The translations under genes and the position numbers were made by a program. The notes below the pieces were generated by a model. It was not told the DNA's origin, did no database searches, and saw only the letters and a list, made by a program, of their open reading frames with translations. Below are positions 45,867 through 57,998 of a DNA stretch of 64,000 bases, one piece after another. Position 1 is the first letter of the stretch, and each line of letters opens with the position of its first letter. This DNA is from Chelativorans sp. (lineage in GTDB: Bacteria; Pseudomonadota; Alphaproteobacteria; Rhizobiales; Rhizobiaceae). The stretch lies in assembly GCF_031180965.1 (NCBI RefSeq), contig NZ_JAPSLH010000005.1, positions 86,284 to 150,283 on the forward strand, written 5' to 3'.

Positions 45867-46984
45867 CGAATTTTCGCTCTTCTTGCCTTGCTGGCGCCGG
45901 GAATGGCCGCTTCGATGGCCTTTTTCATGACGGTCGGCAAGGCCTCCTGAAAAAGCGTATCGCGCGCCGACCACCAATGGCCGGACGGTGCAGGGCCTTC
46001 GACGGCGGCTCTGTAGATGGAAAGGTGGAGCGCGAAATGGGTGAAGACATGCCTCACCACCCCGCAGCTTTGCCATGCCGCCGGGAAAGGGGCGGCGGTG
46101 ACGTCATCGGCGCCGTCCTGACGCGCGGTCCAGGCGCTGGTCGGCACCTCGGTCATCCCGCCAAGGAGGCCAGTCTCCGGCCGCCTACGCAGAAGGACAG
46201 CCCCGTCCGGACGAACCGCGATGAAAGCCGCGCCCAGCCGGAGCGGCTTTTCCGCTTTCTCTGCCTTTATTGGGAAGCGCTCCTGCGCGCCGAGCGCGCG
46301 CGCCGTGCAGCGATATGACATGGGGCAGAGGATGCAGGAGGGTCGGCGCGGCGTGCAGATCGTGGCGCCCAAATCCATCATGGCCTGGGCGAAGTCGCCC
46401 GGCCGCGCCTCGGGAACCATGGCCTGCACGATCTTCTTGATCTGGGCTTTAGCGCCGGGGAGGGGCGTCTCGATGGCCGCGAGCCTCGTCACCACGCGCT
46501 CGACATTGCCGTCCACCACCGCCGCCGGCCGGCCAAAGGCGATGGCGGCTACAGCCGCCGCCGTATAGTCGCCGATGCCGGGCAGCGCTCGCAAGCCCGC
46601 CTCGGTATCCGGAAAGACACCGCCATGGCGCGTGGCCACCTCTTCGGCGCATTTCTTGAGATTGCGTGCGCGGGAATAGTAGCCAAGGCCCGCCCAGGCC
46701 TTCATCACGTCGTCGGTTTCCGCGGCCGCCAGGGCGGCGACTGTCGGCCACTGGGCGAGGAATTTTTCGAAGTAGGGCTTCACCGCGCCGATAGTGGTCT
46801 GCTGCAGCATGACCTCCGACAGCCAAACCCTATATGGGTCGGGACGGCGACCTTGGCGCAGAGCCTCCGGCGGCAGGCGCCAGGGCAGGCGGCGCTGATG
46901 CCGGTCGTACCAGGCAAGCAGCGCGCTGGTAAGGGAGCTGGTTGTTCCCAGTTGCGGCGCTTCCGCCGTCATTCCCTGTGTCAT
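45863..46984 (-). CDS. mutY: A/G-specific adenine glycosylase
   Basis: 373 residues from the ATG at 46984 (ATG at 46972 is an alternative). It removes adenine mispaired with 8-oxoguanine. Catalytic Glu is in SEVMLQQTTIGAVKPYF, the helix-hairpin-helix is LPGIGDYTAAAVAAIAFG, and Asp in VVDGNVERVVTRL. The [4Fe-4S] cysteines follow C-x6-C-x2-C-x5-C in CTPRRPSCILCPMSYRC. The C-terminal NUDIX-like domain (about 230-360) recognises 8-oxoG. It is divergent from the DUF721 gene with 45 bp between the starts. Confidence 0.95.
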   Translation of the reverse strand: MTQGMTAEAPQLGTTSSLTSALLAWYDRHQRRLPWRLPPEALRQGRRPDPYRVWLSEVMLQQTTIGAVKPYFEKFLAQWPTVAALAAAETDDVMKAWAGLGYYSRARNLKKCAEEVATRHGGVFPDTEAGLRALPGIGDYTAAAVAAIAFGRPAAVVDGNVERVVTRLAAIETPLPGAKAQIKKIVQAMVPEARPGDFAQAMMDLGATICTPRRPSCILCPMSYRCTARALGAQERFPIKAEKAEKPLRLGAAFIAVRPDGAVLLRRRPETGLLGGMTEVPTSAWTARQDGADDVTAAPFPAAWQSCGVVRHVFTHFALHLSIYRAAVEGPAPSGHWWSARDTLFQEALPTVMKKAIEAAIPGASKARRAKIR

Positions 46985-47029
46985 CGCCTGCCGCAATGCG
47001 ATAGGTTCCATCCTGAAGAGGACCAGCAC

Positions 47030-47548
47030 ATGGCAGGGAAGATGCGCGCGGGCAACCCCGTTCCGGTAAGCGATTTGGCGAGCCAGCTTCTCGACCCCGT
47101 CCTGCGGCGCCGGGCGGGTCTCTCCATCGACCTCGTCCACTCCTGGCCGGAGATAGTCGGCGAGCGCCTCGCCTCGCGCACGCGGCCCGAAAAGATCGCC
47201 TGGCCGCGCCGGCACCATGAAGACGACCCCTTTGAGCCGGCGACCCTCGTCATCGCCTGTGAAGGGCCCGCGGCCCTTCACCTGCAGCACGAGACGACGG
47301 AGATCATCGCACGCGCCAACGCGTTCCTTGGCTTTGCCGCCATCGGGCGCGTGAAGATCGTGCAGAAGCCCGTCGCGCCCGTTCCATCCGAGAAGCCGAA
47401 GGCTCCCCGTGCCCTGACGGCAGCGGAGCGGGAAAGGCTTGCCAGCCTTACCGGCAAGATCGAGGACGAGGGATTGCGCGCGAGCCTTGAAAGACTGGGC
47501 GCGAGCGTCCTTGGATCGCGCAGGGCACCGCCGCTCGCGAAACCGTGA
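47030..47548 (+). CDS. DUF721 / DciA-like protein
   Basis: 172 residues from the ATG at 47030 with AGAGGA upstream; the open frame extends far upstream over mutY without support. The DUF721 core is present: VSDLASQLLDPVLRRRAGLSIDLVHSWPEIVGERLASRTRPEKI (about 13-56, in pieces) and LVIACEGPAALHLQHETTEIIARAN. DciA-type proteins load the replicative helicase in bacteria that lack DnaC; the alphaproteobacterial members are longer and less studied, so the role is by family. A charged helical tail follows. It lies between mutY and dsbA. Confidence 0.85.
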   Translation: MAGKMRAGNPVPVSDLASQLLDPVLRRRAGLSIDLVHSWPEIVGERLASRTRPEKIAWPRRHHEDDPFEPATLVIACEGPAALHLQHETTEIIARANAFLGFAAIGRVKIVQKPVAPVPSEKPKAPRALTAAERERLASLTGKIEDEGLRASLERLGASVLGSRRAPPLAKP

Positions 47549-47658
47549 GCGGCGGCCCGTAATTAGTATTTGGCCGCAGGCCTGCCTTGCCTTATTTCAG
47601 GTCCACTCTTCGCTACGACAAGGAAGAGCTAGGCTTTGCAGAACCTTGGGTGATTCGC

Positions 47659-48339
47659 ATGACTGAACTGACGACGCGCAGGCGCCTTCTCATGACGGCA
47701 GCGGCTCTTCCGGCCCTCTCGCTGCTTGCCGCCTGTGGCGAGCAGGCGGGCGAGGCGCAGGCGCAGGAGAGCGGAACCCAGGCTCCCGAACCCGCTGGTA
47801 CGGTCGACATGGAGGAGCTGCTGAAACCCGGCCCGCTGCCCGAACAGGCCCAGGGCCCGGAGGACGCGCCGGTCACCATCGTGGAATATGCCTCGATGAC
47901 CTGTCCGCACTGCGCGCATTTCCACGAGACGACCTATCCGGCGCTCAAGGAGAAATACATGGACGCGGGCAAGGTGCGTTTCATCCTGCGCGAATTCCCC
48001 TTCGACCCGCGCGCCGAGGCGGCCTTCATGCTCGCCCGCTGCTCGGATAACAAGTATTTTGCGATGGTGGATGTGCTGTTCAAGCAGCAGAACAATTGGG
48101 CGGGCGTTCAGGACGCGCGGACGGCACTTCTCAATATTGCCAAGCTTGCAGGTTTTACACAGGAGTCCTTCCAGGCTTGCTTGACGGACCAGAAGCTTCT
48201 GGATGATGTGAGAGCCGTGCGCGCGCGCGGCGCCGAGTTCAACGTGGATTCGACGCCCACCTTCTTCATCAACGGCCAAAGATACGCGGGGGCCATGTCG
48301 ATTGAGCAGATGTCGGCCATCATCGATCCCCTGCTTTAG
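47659..48339 (+). CDS. DsbA-family thiol-disulfide protein, lipoprotein or Tat-type signal
   Basis: 226 residues from the ATG at 47659 (the start is not well marked; GTG at 47650 is possible). TTRRRLLMTAAALPALSLLAAC carries twin arginines, a hydrophobic core and a lipobox Cys near residue 26. After a Gln/Glu-rich linker, the thioredoxin domain has the active site CPHC (in EYASMTCPHCAHFHETTYP) and the cis-proline loop VDSTPTFFINGQRYAG. It resembles the DsbA/DsbG-like oxidoreductases next to smc in Rhizobiales. It is 48 bp upstream of smc, same strand. Confidence 0.9.
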   Translation: MTELTTRRRLLMTAAALPALSLLAACGEQAGEAQAQESGTQAPEPAGTVDMEELLKPGPLPEQAQGPEDAPVTIVEYASMTCPHCAHFHETTYPALKEKYMDAGKVRFILREFPFDPRAEAAFMLARCSDNKYFAMVDVLFKQQNNWAGVQDARTALLNIAKLAGFTQESFQACLTDQKLLDDVRAVRARGAEFNVDSTPTFFINGQRYAGAMSIEQMSAIIDPLL

Positions 48340-48387
48340 GACGCTCCGTAGCGGCAAGCCCGCGATTGCGCGCGGGGGCCTGCGCGC

Positions 48388-51300
48388 ATGAAGTTTACAA
48401 AGCTCCGCCTTCTCGGCTTCAAATCCTTCGTCGAGCCGGGCGAATTTGTGATCGAGCCTGGGCTGACCGGCGTCGTCGGGCCCAATGGCTGCGGAAAGTC
48501 CAACCTGGTCGAGGCGCTGCGCTGGGTGATGGGCGAAAGCTCATACAAGAACATGCGCGCCTCCGGGATGGACGACGTGATCTTTTCCGGCTCCGCCACA
48601 AGACCGGCGCGCAACACGGCGGAAGTCACGCTTTTCCTCGACAACAGCGACCGCACCGCGCCGCCCGCCTTCAATGATGGTGATGAGCTGCAGGTCTCGC
48701 GCCGCATCGAGCGCGAGGCGGGTTCCGTCTACCGCATCAACGGGAGGGAGGCGCGGGCACGCGACGTGCAGCTTCTCTTCGCCGACCAGTCGACCGGCGC
48801 GCGCTCGCCCTCCATGGTGGGTCAGGGGCGCATTGGCGAGCTGATCCAGGCCAAGCCGCAGGCGCGCCGCGCCCTGCTGGAGGAGGCTGCGGGCATTTCT
48901 GGCCTGCATACGCGCCGCCACGAGGCGGAGCTGCGCCTGCGCGCTGCCGAGCAGAACCTCGAACGGCTCGACGACGTGGTGCGCGAGCTGGAAACCCAGA
49001 TCGAGAGCTTAAAGCGCCAGGCGCGCCAGGCCGCGCGCTTCAAGAACCTTTCCGCCGATATCCGCAAGGCCGAGGCCATCCTTCTCCACCTGCGCTGGAG
49101 CCAGGCCAAGGAGCAGGAGGCCGATGCCAGATCAGCCCTGTCGCAGGCGACGGCGCTCGTGGCCGAGCGGGCCACCGAGCAGATCGAGGCGGCAAAGCAG
49201 CAGATGATCGCCGCCAAGCGCCTGCCCGAACTGCGCGAGGCGGAAGCCGCCGCCGCGGCAGCGCTGCAGCGGCTGACCATCGCGCGCGCTCAGGTCGAGG
49301 AAGAGGCGCGCCGCGTGCGCGAGCGCGTGGCGGAGCTGACGAAGCGGATCGACCAGCTCAATGCCGATATCGCGCGCGAGGAGCAGATGATCCGCGACAA
49401 TGCGGATGTCCTGCATCGGCTTGAGGCGGAGGAGCGTTCTCTGCGCGACGCCGAAGTGGGTGGCGGAGCCCGCGAGGCGGACTTGCGCGCCGCACTTGAA
49501 CGGGCGGGCGCCGAATTGGCCGAGAAGGAGGGCGCGCTGTCGACGCTCACCTCTGCGAAGGCCGAGGCGGTGGCGCTGCGCTCCCAGGCCGAGCGCGCGG
49601 TGCGGGAAGGGGCCGAGCGAAGGGATCGCCTTGCGCGCCAGCTTGAGGCCGCTGACCGCCAGCTGGGCGAGATTGCCGAGCGGATCGGGAGCCTGCCGGA
49701 CCCGGCCGAAAGGCGCGTCGCGCTGGAGGAAGCCGTCGCAGCGCAGGAACAAGCCGAGGCAGCGGTAGCCGGCGCGGAGAAGGCGGTGAGCGAGGCGCGC
49801 GCGGCGGAAAGCGCCGCGCGGCCGCCGGTGGCGGAAGCGCGCGCCGAATTGCAGCGCATCGAGACCGAGGCGAGGACGCTCGCCAAGGTGCTGAATGCCG
49901 GCGGCAACGACCTCTTTCCTGCCGTCCTGGAGCAGGTTCATGTGGAGCGCGGCTTCGAGACGGCGCTTGGCGCAGCCCTCGGCGAGGATCTCGATGCGCC
50001 ACTCGACCCGGCGGCCCCGGCCCACTGGGCGGGCGTTGACGGCGCCGGCGACGATCCGGCGCTTCCGGAAGGTGTGCGGGCATTGAGCGAAGTGGTGCGG
50101 GCGCCGCGCCAATTGGCGCGTCGGCTAGCGCAGATTGGCATCGTCGATGCGGCCGATGGCGCGAGGCTGCGGAAAAGCCTGAAGCCGGGGCAGCGGCTGG
50201 TGAGCCACGAAGGCGCGCTCTGGCGCTGGGACGGCTTTACGGCCAGCGCGGACGCGCCCACGGCCGCGGCTCAGCGCCTGGCGCAGAAGAACCGCCTCGC
50301 CGAGCTCGACAGCGAGGCCGTTGCCGCCACCAAAAGCCTGCGCGCCGCCGAGGAAGCCCTTGCCGGCGCCGAGGCTCTGGTGAAGTCCTCGGTGGAGGCG
50401 GAGCGGAGCGCGCGGGAACGGCTGCGCGAAGGCCAGCGGGCCGTCGGCCTTGCGCGCGATGCGCTGGCCGCCGCGGAGAAGGCTTCGGGCGAGTTGGCGA
50501 GCCGCCGAACGGCGCTGGAAGACGCGCGCCTGCGCCTCGCCGACGAGCATGCCGAAGCGCTGAAGGCGGTGGCGGCGGCCGAGGCGGCGCTCGCCACGGC
50601 ACCCGAAGTCGCCGATCTTCAGGCCCGGCTCGACCGGGTGACGGCGGAAGTCGCCGCGGCTCGTGCCAAGGCAGCCGAGGCGCGCGCGGCCCATGAGGGC
50701 TTGAAGCGCGAGGCCGAGGCGCGGCTGCGGCGGCTGGCCGCGATCGCCGAAGAGCGGAAGACCTGGAAATCGCGCGCGGAAAACGCTGACCGGCAGATCG
50801 CCGCGCTGTCCGAGCGGCGCGCGGAAGCGGCAGGCGAATTGGAGGCCCTTGCCGAGGCGCCGGAGGAGATCGAGGCACGCGGCCGGGCGCTGCTGACACA
50901 GATCGCCGAAGCCGAGCGCCTGCGCAAGGCCGCCGCCGACCGCCTGCAGGAAGCCGAAACCCGCCAGGCCGAGCTCGACAAACATGCGAATGAGGCGGTT
51001 CAAGCTCTTGCTTCCGCACGCGAAAGCCGCGTCCGCGCCGAGGAGCGCGAAGCCGCCGCCGAGGAGCGGCGCCGCGATGCCGAGGCGCGCATCCAGGAGG
51101 CGCTCGGTGTCCCGCCGCATCTCGTCATCCGTCACGCCGAGCTGAGGCCCGACGAGCCGCTGCCGGACATGGCGGAGGTGGAGCGCCGGCTGGAGCGGCT
51201 GAAGATCGAGCGCGAGCGCTTGGGCGCGGTGAACCTTCGCGCCGAGGAGGAGCAGAACGAGCTTTCCGAGCGGCTCAACATGATCGTCTCGGAGCGCGAG

Positions 51301-51846
51301 GACGTGGTCGAGGCCATCCGCAAGCTGCGCCAGGCGATCCAGAGCCTGAACCGGGAAGGGCGCGAGCGGCTGCTCGGCGCGTTCGATGTGGTGAACGGCC
51401 ATTTCCAGCGCCTGTTCACGCATCTCTTCGGCGGCGGGACAGCCGAGCTGCAGCTCATCGAGTCTGATGATCCGCTTGAGGCGGGCCTCGAAATCCTCGC
51501 CCGCCCTCCGGGCAAGCGCCCGCAGACCATGACCCTTCTGTCAGGGGGTGAGCAGGCCCTGACCGCGCTGGCGCTGATCTTCGCCGTCTTCCTGACCAAT
51601 CCGGCGCCCATCTGCGTGCTCGATGAGGTGGACGCGCCGCTTGACGACCACAATGTCGAGCGCTTCTGCAACCTGATGGACGAGATGGCGGCCTCCACCG
51701 AGACCCGCTTCGTCATCATCACCCACAACCCGATCACCATGGCGCGCATGAACCGGCTCTTCGGCGTGACCATGGCCGAGCAGGGCGTGAGCCAGCTCGT
51801 CTCCGTCGACCTGCAGACGGCCGAACGCCTGCGCGAAGCGAGCTGA
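48388..51846 (+). CDS. smc: Chromosome segregation protein SMC
   Basis: 1152 residues. Walker A GPNGCGKS at 31-38 and the N-terminal GFKSFVEPGEF. Two long coiled coils (about 170-500 and 630-1000) flank the hinge (about 510-620, FPAVLEQVHVERGFETALGAAL onward). The C-terminal head has the ABC signature LLSGGEQALTALAL (near 1049) and Walker B PICVLDEVDAPLDDHN. It forms the SMC-ScpAB condensin that compacts and separates chromosomes. Codon bias is very strong and coiled-coil sequence produces long shadow frames on the opposite strand. Confidence 0.97.
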   Translation: MKFTKLRLLGFKSFVEPGEFVIEPGLTGVVGPNGCGKSNLVEALRWVMGESSYKNMRASGMDDVIFSGSATRPARNTAEVTLFLDNSDRTAPPAFNDGDELQVSRRIEREAGSVYRINGREARARDVQLLFADQSTGARSPSMVGQGRIGELIQAKPQARRALLEEAAGISGLHTRRHEAELRLRAAEQNLERLDDVVRELETQIESLKRQARQAARFKNLSADIRKAEAILLHLRWSQAKEQEADARSALSQATALVAERATEQIEAAKQQMIAAKRLPELREAEAAAAAALQRLTIARAQVEEEARRVRERVAELTKRIDQLNADIAREEQMIRDNADVLHRLEAEERSLRDAEVGGGAREADLRAALERAGAELAEKEGALSTLTSAKAEAVALRSQAERAVREGAERRDRLARQLEAADRQLGEIAERIGSLPDPAERRVALEEAVAAQEQAEAAVAGAEKAVSEARAAESAARPPVAEARAELQRIETEARTLAKVLNAGGNDLFPAVLEQVHVERGFETALGAALGEDLDAPLDPAAPAHWAGVDGAGDDPALPEGVRALSEVVRAPRQLARRLAQIGIVDAADGARLRKSLKPGQRLVSHEGALWRWDGFTASADAPTAAAQRLAQKNRLAELDSEAVAATKSLRAAEEALAGAEALVKSSVEAERSARERLREGQRAVGLARDALAAAEKASGELASRRTALEDARLRLADEHAEALKAVAAAEAALATAPEVADLQARLDRVTAEVAAARAKAAEARAAHEGLKREAEARLRRLAAIAEERKTWKSRAENADRQIAALSERRAEAAGELEALAEAPEEIEARGRALLTQIAEAERLRKAAADRLQEAETRQAELDKHANEAVQALASARESRVRAEEREAAAEERRRDAEARIQEALGVPPHLVIRHAELRPDEPLPDMAEVERRLERLKIERERLGAVNLRAEEEQNELSERLNMIVSEREDVVEAIRKLRQAIQSLNREGRERLLGAFDVVNGHFQRLFTHLFGGGTAELQLIESDDPLEAGLEILARPPGKRPQTMTLLSGGEQALTALALIFAVFLTNPAPICVLDEVDAPLDDHNVERFCNLMDEMAASTETRFVIITHNPITMARMNRLFGVTMAEQGVSQLVSVDLQTAERLREAS

Positions 51847-51952
51847 GCGACCGGCGGGGTGCCGGCCGGCGGGGCAGGCGAGGTACCGTTTTCCCCAGGG
51901 TGGACAGACAACAAGCCAAGGCGCAGCTGCACAGCTGGACAGGAGCAGGAGA

Positions 51953-52363
51953 GTGGACAACCCGACCGGCGCAGTGCAGGCTCTTGCCGAGGAGCTTTCA
52001 GCGGCCCTGAAGACGTTTCACCGCGCTCTCATCATGGCGGAGGCCGGCGACGATGAGACGCTGCAGAACCCCTACACACTCCTCTTCGCCACCATTGGCG
52101 ACCCCCGCTTTGCCTGGACCAGCAGGCTTTCGCAACTCATCGTGCGCTTGGACGAAATGCACGCCGGGAACGAGATCTCGGCTCCGGAGCATCTCCTTCC
52201 TTTCCGCGGCGCGGTGGCGCGGCTCCTGGGCGAGGAAGAAGGGGAGGACACGCAATTCCGCCTCCGCTACCTGATCGCGCTCCAGAACGCGCCCGATGTC
52301 GCTCTTGCCACCGGCGGGCTGCGCTGCGTGTTCTCAAAGCTGCCAGCGCCCGAAGCGAAATAG
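51953..52363 (+). CDS. Conserved hypothetical protein, mostly helical
   Basis: 136 residues from a GTG with AGGAGCAGGAGA just upstream. I do not recognise a family. The sequence looks alpha-helical and acidic, with ALAEELSAALKTFHRALIMAE at the N-terminus, a central LLFATIGDPRFAWTSRLSQLIVRLDE and an acidic LGEEEGEDTQFRLRYLIALQN. There are no membrane helices, signal peptide or metal motif. It lies 106 bp after smc and is convergent with the VOC gene, with a 3-bp gap. Coding confidence comes from the ribosome binding site, codon use and lack of internal stops. Confidence 0.7.
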   Translation: MDNPTGAVQALAEELSAALKTFHRALIMAEAGDDETLQNPYTLLFATIGDPRFAWTSRLSQLIVRLDEMHAGNEISAPEHLLPFRGAVARLLGEEEGEDTQFRLRYLIALQNAPDVALATGGLRCVFSKLPAPEAK

Positions 52364-52366
52364 CCG

Positions 52367-52714
52367 CTAGTCCTCGCTCCACACGGCCAGCTCGTTGCCC
52401 GCCGGATCGAGGAAGTGGAAGCGTCGCCCGCCGGGGAAGGGGAAGATCGGCTTTACGATGCGCCCGCCGGCCTCCTCGACCCGGCGCAGCGTCTCCTCGA
52501 GTTCGTGCGAGTAAAGAACCGGCAGGGGCTTGTCCGTTCCCTCCAGAGGGCTGCCGTAAAACCCTCCGTCCAATCCTTCGCTGAAGGCGGAATAGCTGGG
52601 GCCATAGTCGGTGAAGGTCCATGAGAAGGCGTTGGCATAGAATGCCTTCACGTTGTCGAGTGTACTGTTCTTCGCCGGCATTTCCAGATAGTCGAGCTTG
52701 CCAGTCTCGCGCAT
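52367..52714 (-). CDS. VOC-family (glyoxalase/bleomycin-resistance fold) protein
   Basis: 115 residues from the ATG at 52714, which has GGAGG five bases upstream; an ATG at 52726 with GGAG is nearly as good. One vicinal-oxygen-chelate unit: LDYLEMPAKNSTLDNVKAFYANAFSWTFTDYG (in pieces), then GGFYGSPLEG, VLYSHELEETLRRVEEAGGRIV and GGRRFHFLDPAGNELAVWSE. The YANAF / PAGNELAVW pattern is common in small uncharacterised VOC proteins. It probably dimerises to form the metal site; substrate unknown. Divergent from ppdK. Confidence 0.87.
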   Translation of the reverse strand: MRETGKLDYLEMPAKNSTLDNVKAFYANAFSWTFTDYGPSYSAFSEGLDGGFYGSPLEGTDKPLPVLYSHELEETLRRVEEAGGRIVKPIFPFPGGRRFHFLDPAGNELAVWSED

Positions 52715-52931
52715 GGCATCCTCCATTTTGTTCTCCAAATGTTCTAGCAGAGTTCGCGGCGGAAGCAAGCGCGAACGCCGCCGGGCGCTGCGCGTGGCAA
52801 ATGATTGTTCCTAATCGATATTATTGATGGACGGGTGCGCACTCGTCTTGCCAATCCTTTTTGCGCCCCGTATCGCTCGCGGACGCGACCAGAAGGGGCT
52901 GGCGCAGCGGCACAGGCCATGAGGAGCGCGC

Positions 52932-55601
<2,670 letters not shown>

Positions 55602-55676
55602 GGCGCAAGTCATAGAGGACGGGAAGCTGACGCCTCTTTGGCGAGCATGGATCTGCTTGAACCTGGCGGCGCGGCC

Positions 55677-56039
55677 TCACTCGCCCGAGTGGAGGCGCTC
55701 CATGACCTCGGCATAGGCGGAGACGATGCGGGCGATCGGCAGCTCGCTCGTCTCGGCCTCCTCCACACGCAGCGGTCCGCCGTTGACCGGCTGAGCGATA
55801 ATCGCAAGCTTGCGGTCGCCGTCGCTATCCAGCTTGACAGCCGCGACCCAGTCGCAGCCGGCCACGCCACCCATCCGCATGCGGAAAAGCAGGGTGCCGC
55901 CGATGCGCTCCAGCGCCTGGCGCACCGCGCCTTCGAAGCCTATCTCCAGGAAATCCTGGTGCCGCAGCGCCAGTTCAAGTTCTACGACCTCCAGGGACGG
56001 CGGAGCGACGTCCGAATTGCCCAGGATCTGTGTTGACAT
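55677..56039 (-). CDS. Hypothetical protein, about 120 residues
   Basis: From the ATG at 56039 the frame encodes an acidic soluble protein with GNSDVAPPSLEVVELELALRH at the N-terminus, a Gly/Arg stretch RIGGTLLFRMRMGGVAGCDWVAAVKLDSDGD (in pieces) and an acidic helical end. No signal peptide, membrane helix or known motif is seen. The opposite strand also has an open frame of similar length, but its Arg/Ala-rich composition is that of a shadow. It is convergent with ppdK and divergent from DUF1499. Function unknown. Confidence 0.6.
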   Translation of the reverse strand: MSTQILGNSDVAPPSLEVVELELALRHQDFLEIGFEGAVRQALERIGGTLLFRMRMGGVAGCDWVAAVKLDSDGDRKLAIIAQPVNGGPLRVEEAETSELPIARIVSAYAEVMERLHSGE

Positions 56040-56209
56040 TGCCCACCATGACTTTCTCCGTCCCTAACTGGTTGAAAATGCATAAAATCGTCGGGAGTTC
56101 CCTTCGGTGCAGAATAATGATGTCGACAAGGGCAGCGGCAGCCGTTCCCATCCTTTGACCCCAACCCGCCGAACCGATAAGAAGCCGGCGCTAGCTTGGC
56201 GGAGAGCCG

Positions 56210-57016
56210 ATGACGGCAATATTGGAAGAGCGGCATTCGTCCGCCGCGGAGTGGTCGCGCAGGGTGGGAGCCTTCACCCCCGCCCTTTTCCTGACATCGG
56301 CGCTGTCCCATCGTTTCGGCCTCATCGAGACCCTGCCTTTCCTATGGCTTCTCGGGCTGTGCCTTGTCCTGGCTGTTCTCGGTCTCTGCCTTGCCCTCGC
56401 CGGTTTCGTGCAGTTCTGGCGGTACGGCTTTGGGGGGCTCGGTTCGGCGGCGCTAGGCGCCGTGCTCTGCCTTGCGACGCTGAGCCCATATGCGGTCTCC
56501 GCCTACCGCTTCGCGGTCCACCCGGAACTCTCCGACCTGTCGACCGATCGCTTGCGCCCGCCGCAGCTGGTAGCTGCGGGCGGTTTGCGGTCGCCGCCCA
56601 TGAATCCGGTGACGGATGCTGGGGCCTCTCCGGCCATGCCGGGGGACTTTCCGGAATTGAGCGGCCGGCGCTACGAACAGGATAGGGAAACGGTAGTGGC
56701 CGCGGTGGAGGGCTTGCTGGCTGAGCGCGGGTGGGAGGTGGTCTCCCCCGCGCCGGAAGGAGAGGAGGCGCCGGGCGTTACGATCGAGGCGGTAGCGCGA
56801 TCCTACCTGCTCGGCTTCCCGTCGGATGTGGCGATTCGCATCGAGGACCGCGCCGATGCCACCCATGTGGATATGCGTTCCGCTTCGCGCTATGGCCGGC
56901 ACGATCTCGGCGACAATGCGATGCGTATCGAGCGCTTTCTGCGCGACCTCGATCTTCGCATGCAGGGTGTTGCTGCGCCCGAGCCGCTAGGCGAGCCGGA
57001 AGATAGCGTCGAGTGA
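56210..57016 (+). CDS. DUF1499 membrane protein
   Basis: 268 residues, with GGAGAG before the ATG. Two to three N-terminal helices (about 20-40, 43-67 and 75-97; FLWLLGLCLVLAVLGLCLAL is clear) precede a soluble C-terminal DUF1499 domain (about 110-255) with PMNPVTDAG, ERGWEVVSPAPEG, and the signature FPSDVAIRIEDRADATHVDMRSASRYGRHDLGDNAMRI (in pieces). The domain is widespread and uncharacterised. Its last 30 bp overlap the convergent MBL hydrolase gene. Confidence 0.88.
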   Translation: MTAILEERHSSAAEWSRRVGAFTPALFLTSALSHRFGLIETLPFLWLLGLCLVLAVLGLCLALAGFVQFWRYGFGGLGSAALGAVLCLATLSPYAVSAYRFAVHPELSDLSTDRLRPPQLVAAGGLRSPPMNPVTDAGASPAMPGDFPELSGRRYEQDRETVVAAVEGLLAERGWEVVSPAPEGEEAPGVTIEAVARSYLLGFPSDVAIRIEDRADATHVDMRSASRYGRHDLGDNAMRIERFLRDLDLRMQGVAAPEPLGEPEDSVE

Positions 57017-57895
57017 TGGCTCACCATCCGCGCTGACGCGGCCCCTGGCCGCCAGATCCTCAAGATGCGCCAGCACCGAGAGCGCTGCCGCGCCATGCAG
57101 GCGCGGATCGGTGTCGCGATAGATAGCCTTGACGATCTCGGCGATGGTGCGGTCTCCGGCCGCGATCCGTTGCAGGATCGCGCGCTCGCGCATTTTCCGA
57201 TGCGCCTTCAGCCCGCGCAGGAATTGCTGCGGACTATTGACCGGACCCCCATGGCCCGGCAGCAGCAGGCGATCCTCGCGCGCGATTAGCCTGTCGAGGG
57301 ACGCCATATAGTCGGCCATGACGCCGTCCGGCGGCGCGACGACGGTGGTCGACCAAGCCATGACGTGATCGCCGGAAAAGGTGATTCCCGTTCCTTCCAG
57401 GGCGAAGGTGCAGTGGTTGGCGGTGTGGCCGGGAGTATGGACGGCGCGGATGGTCCAGCCGCCGCCTGCAACGAGCGCATCGTCGGCCAGGACGATGTCC
57501 GGACGGAAATCGAGATCCGCGCTTGCGTCGAGCCGGCTTTCCTCACCGGTCTTGAGCGGCCGCGCCGCCCGGTGCGGCCCTTCGGCCGCGGTCTTCGCGC
57601 CGGTAAGTTCAGCGAGCCGGCCTGCGAGCGGCGAGTGGTCGCGATGCGTATGGGTGACGAAGATGTGGGTCACCGGCCGATCGCCGATCGTGCGAAGGAG
57701 AGCGTCGAGATGCTCCGGGTCGTCCGGGCCCGGATCGATGACGGCCAGATGTCCCGTGCCGCCGACGATGTAGGAATTCGTGCCGTGGAAGGTGAAGGGG
57801 CTCGGATTCTTCGCCGTCAGGCGCTTCACGCCCGGTGCGACCTCGACCGCCCCGCCGTAGCGCGGTTCAAAACGGGTGTCGAAGTCGAGCGCCAT
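56987..57895 (-). CDS. Metallo-beta-lactamase-fold hydrolase
   Basis: 302 residues. The di-metal motif THTHRDHSPLAGRL (His-x-His-x-Asp-His, near residue 81) is complete, with later histidines in VHTPGHTANHCTF and LPGHGGP. The opening TAKNPSPFTFHGTNSYIVGG and the C-terminal winged-helix-like extension (KIMRERAILQRIAAGDRTIAEIVKAIYRD pattern, about 230-290) match the MBL subfamily of LACTB2/RNase-like or thioesterase-type hydrolases, not antibiotic-resistance enzymes. Substrate unknown. Overlaps the convergent DUF1499 gene by 30 bp. Confidence 0.9.
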   Translation of the reverse strand: MALDFDTRFEPRYGGAVEVAPGVKRLTAKNPSPFTFHGTNSYIVGGTGHLAVIDPGPDDPEHLDALLRTIGDRPVTHIFVTHTHRDHSPLAGRLAELTGAKTAAEGPHRAARPLKTGEESRLDASADLDFRPDIVLADDALVAGGGWTIRAVHTPGHTANHCTFALEGTGITFSGDHVMAWSTTVVAPPDGVMADYMASLDRLIAREDRLLLPGHGGPVNSPQQFLRGLKAHRKMRERAILQRIAAGDRTIAEIVKAIYRDTDPRLHGAAALSVLAHLEDLAARGRVSADGEPSLDAIFRLA

Positions 57896-57998
57896 TTGTC
57901 GAGGTCCCCTGGCATCGCCTGCCGATCGTGTTGCCGCCTATCATGGAAGCGAATATAGAAGAATGCGAATTCGCAGACACAAATCCAATGGAGGCCTC

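Noticed and set aside
46625..47029. N-terminal extension of the DUF721 frame over mutY
   Set aside because: The upstream part is antisense to mutY; the ATG at 47030 has a ribosome binding site and begins the known domain.
48360..51846. Several 250-430-codon minus-strand ORFs under smc
   Set aside because: Coiled-coil coding sequence in GC-rich DNA regularly leaves open antisense frames; none has a recognisable domain.
55638..56036. Plus-strand ORF antisense to the hypothetical gene at 55677
   Set aside because: Its Arg/Ala/Pro-rich translation is that of a shadow frame; the minus-strand frame has better composition and a start at a plausible place.
57896..57998. BioR box upstream of bioY
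   Set aside because: No TTATMKATAA-type sequence is visible; only the unrelated palindrome GCGAATTCGC at 57965-57974.
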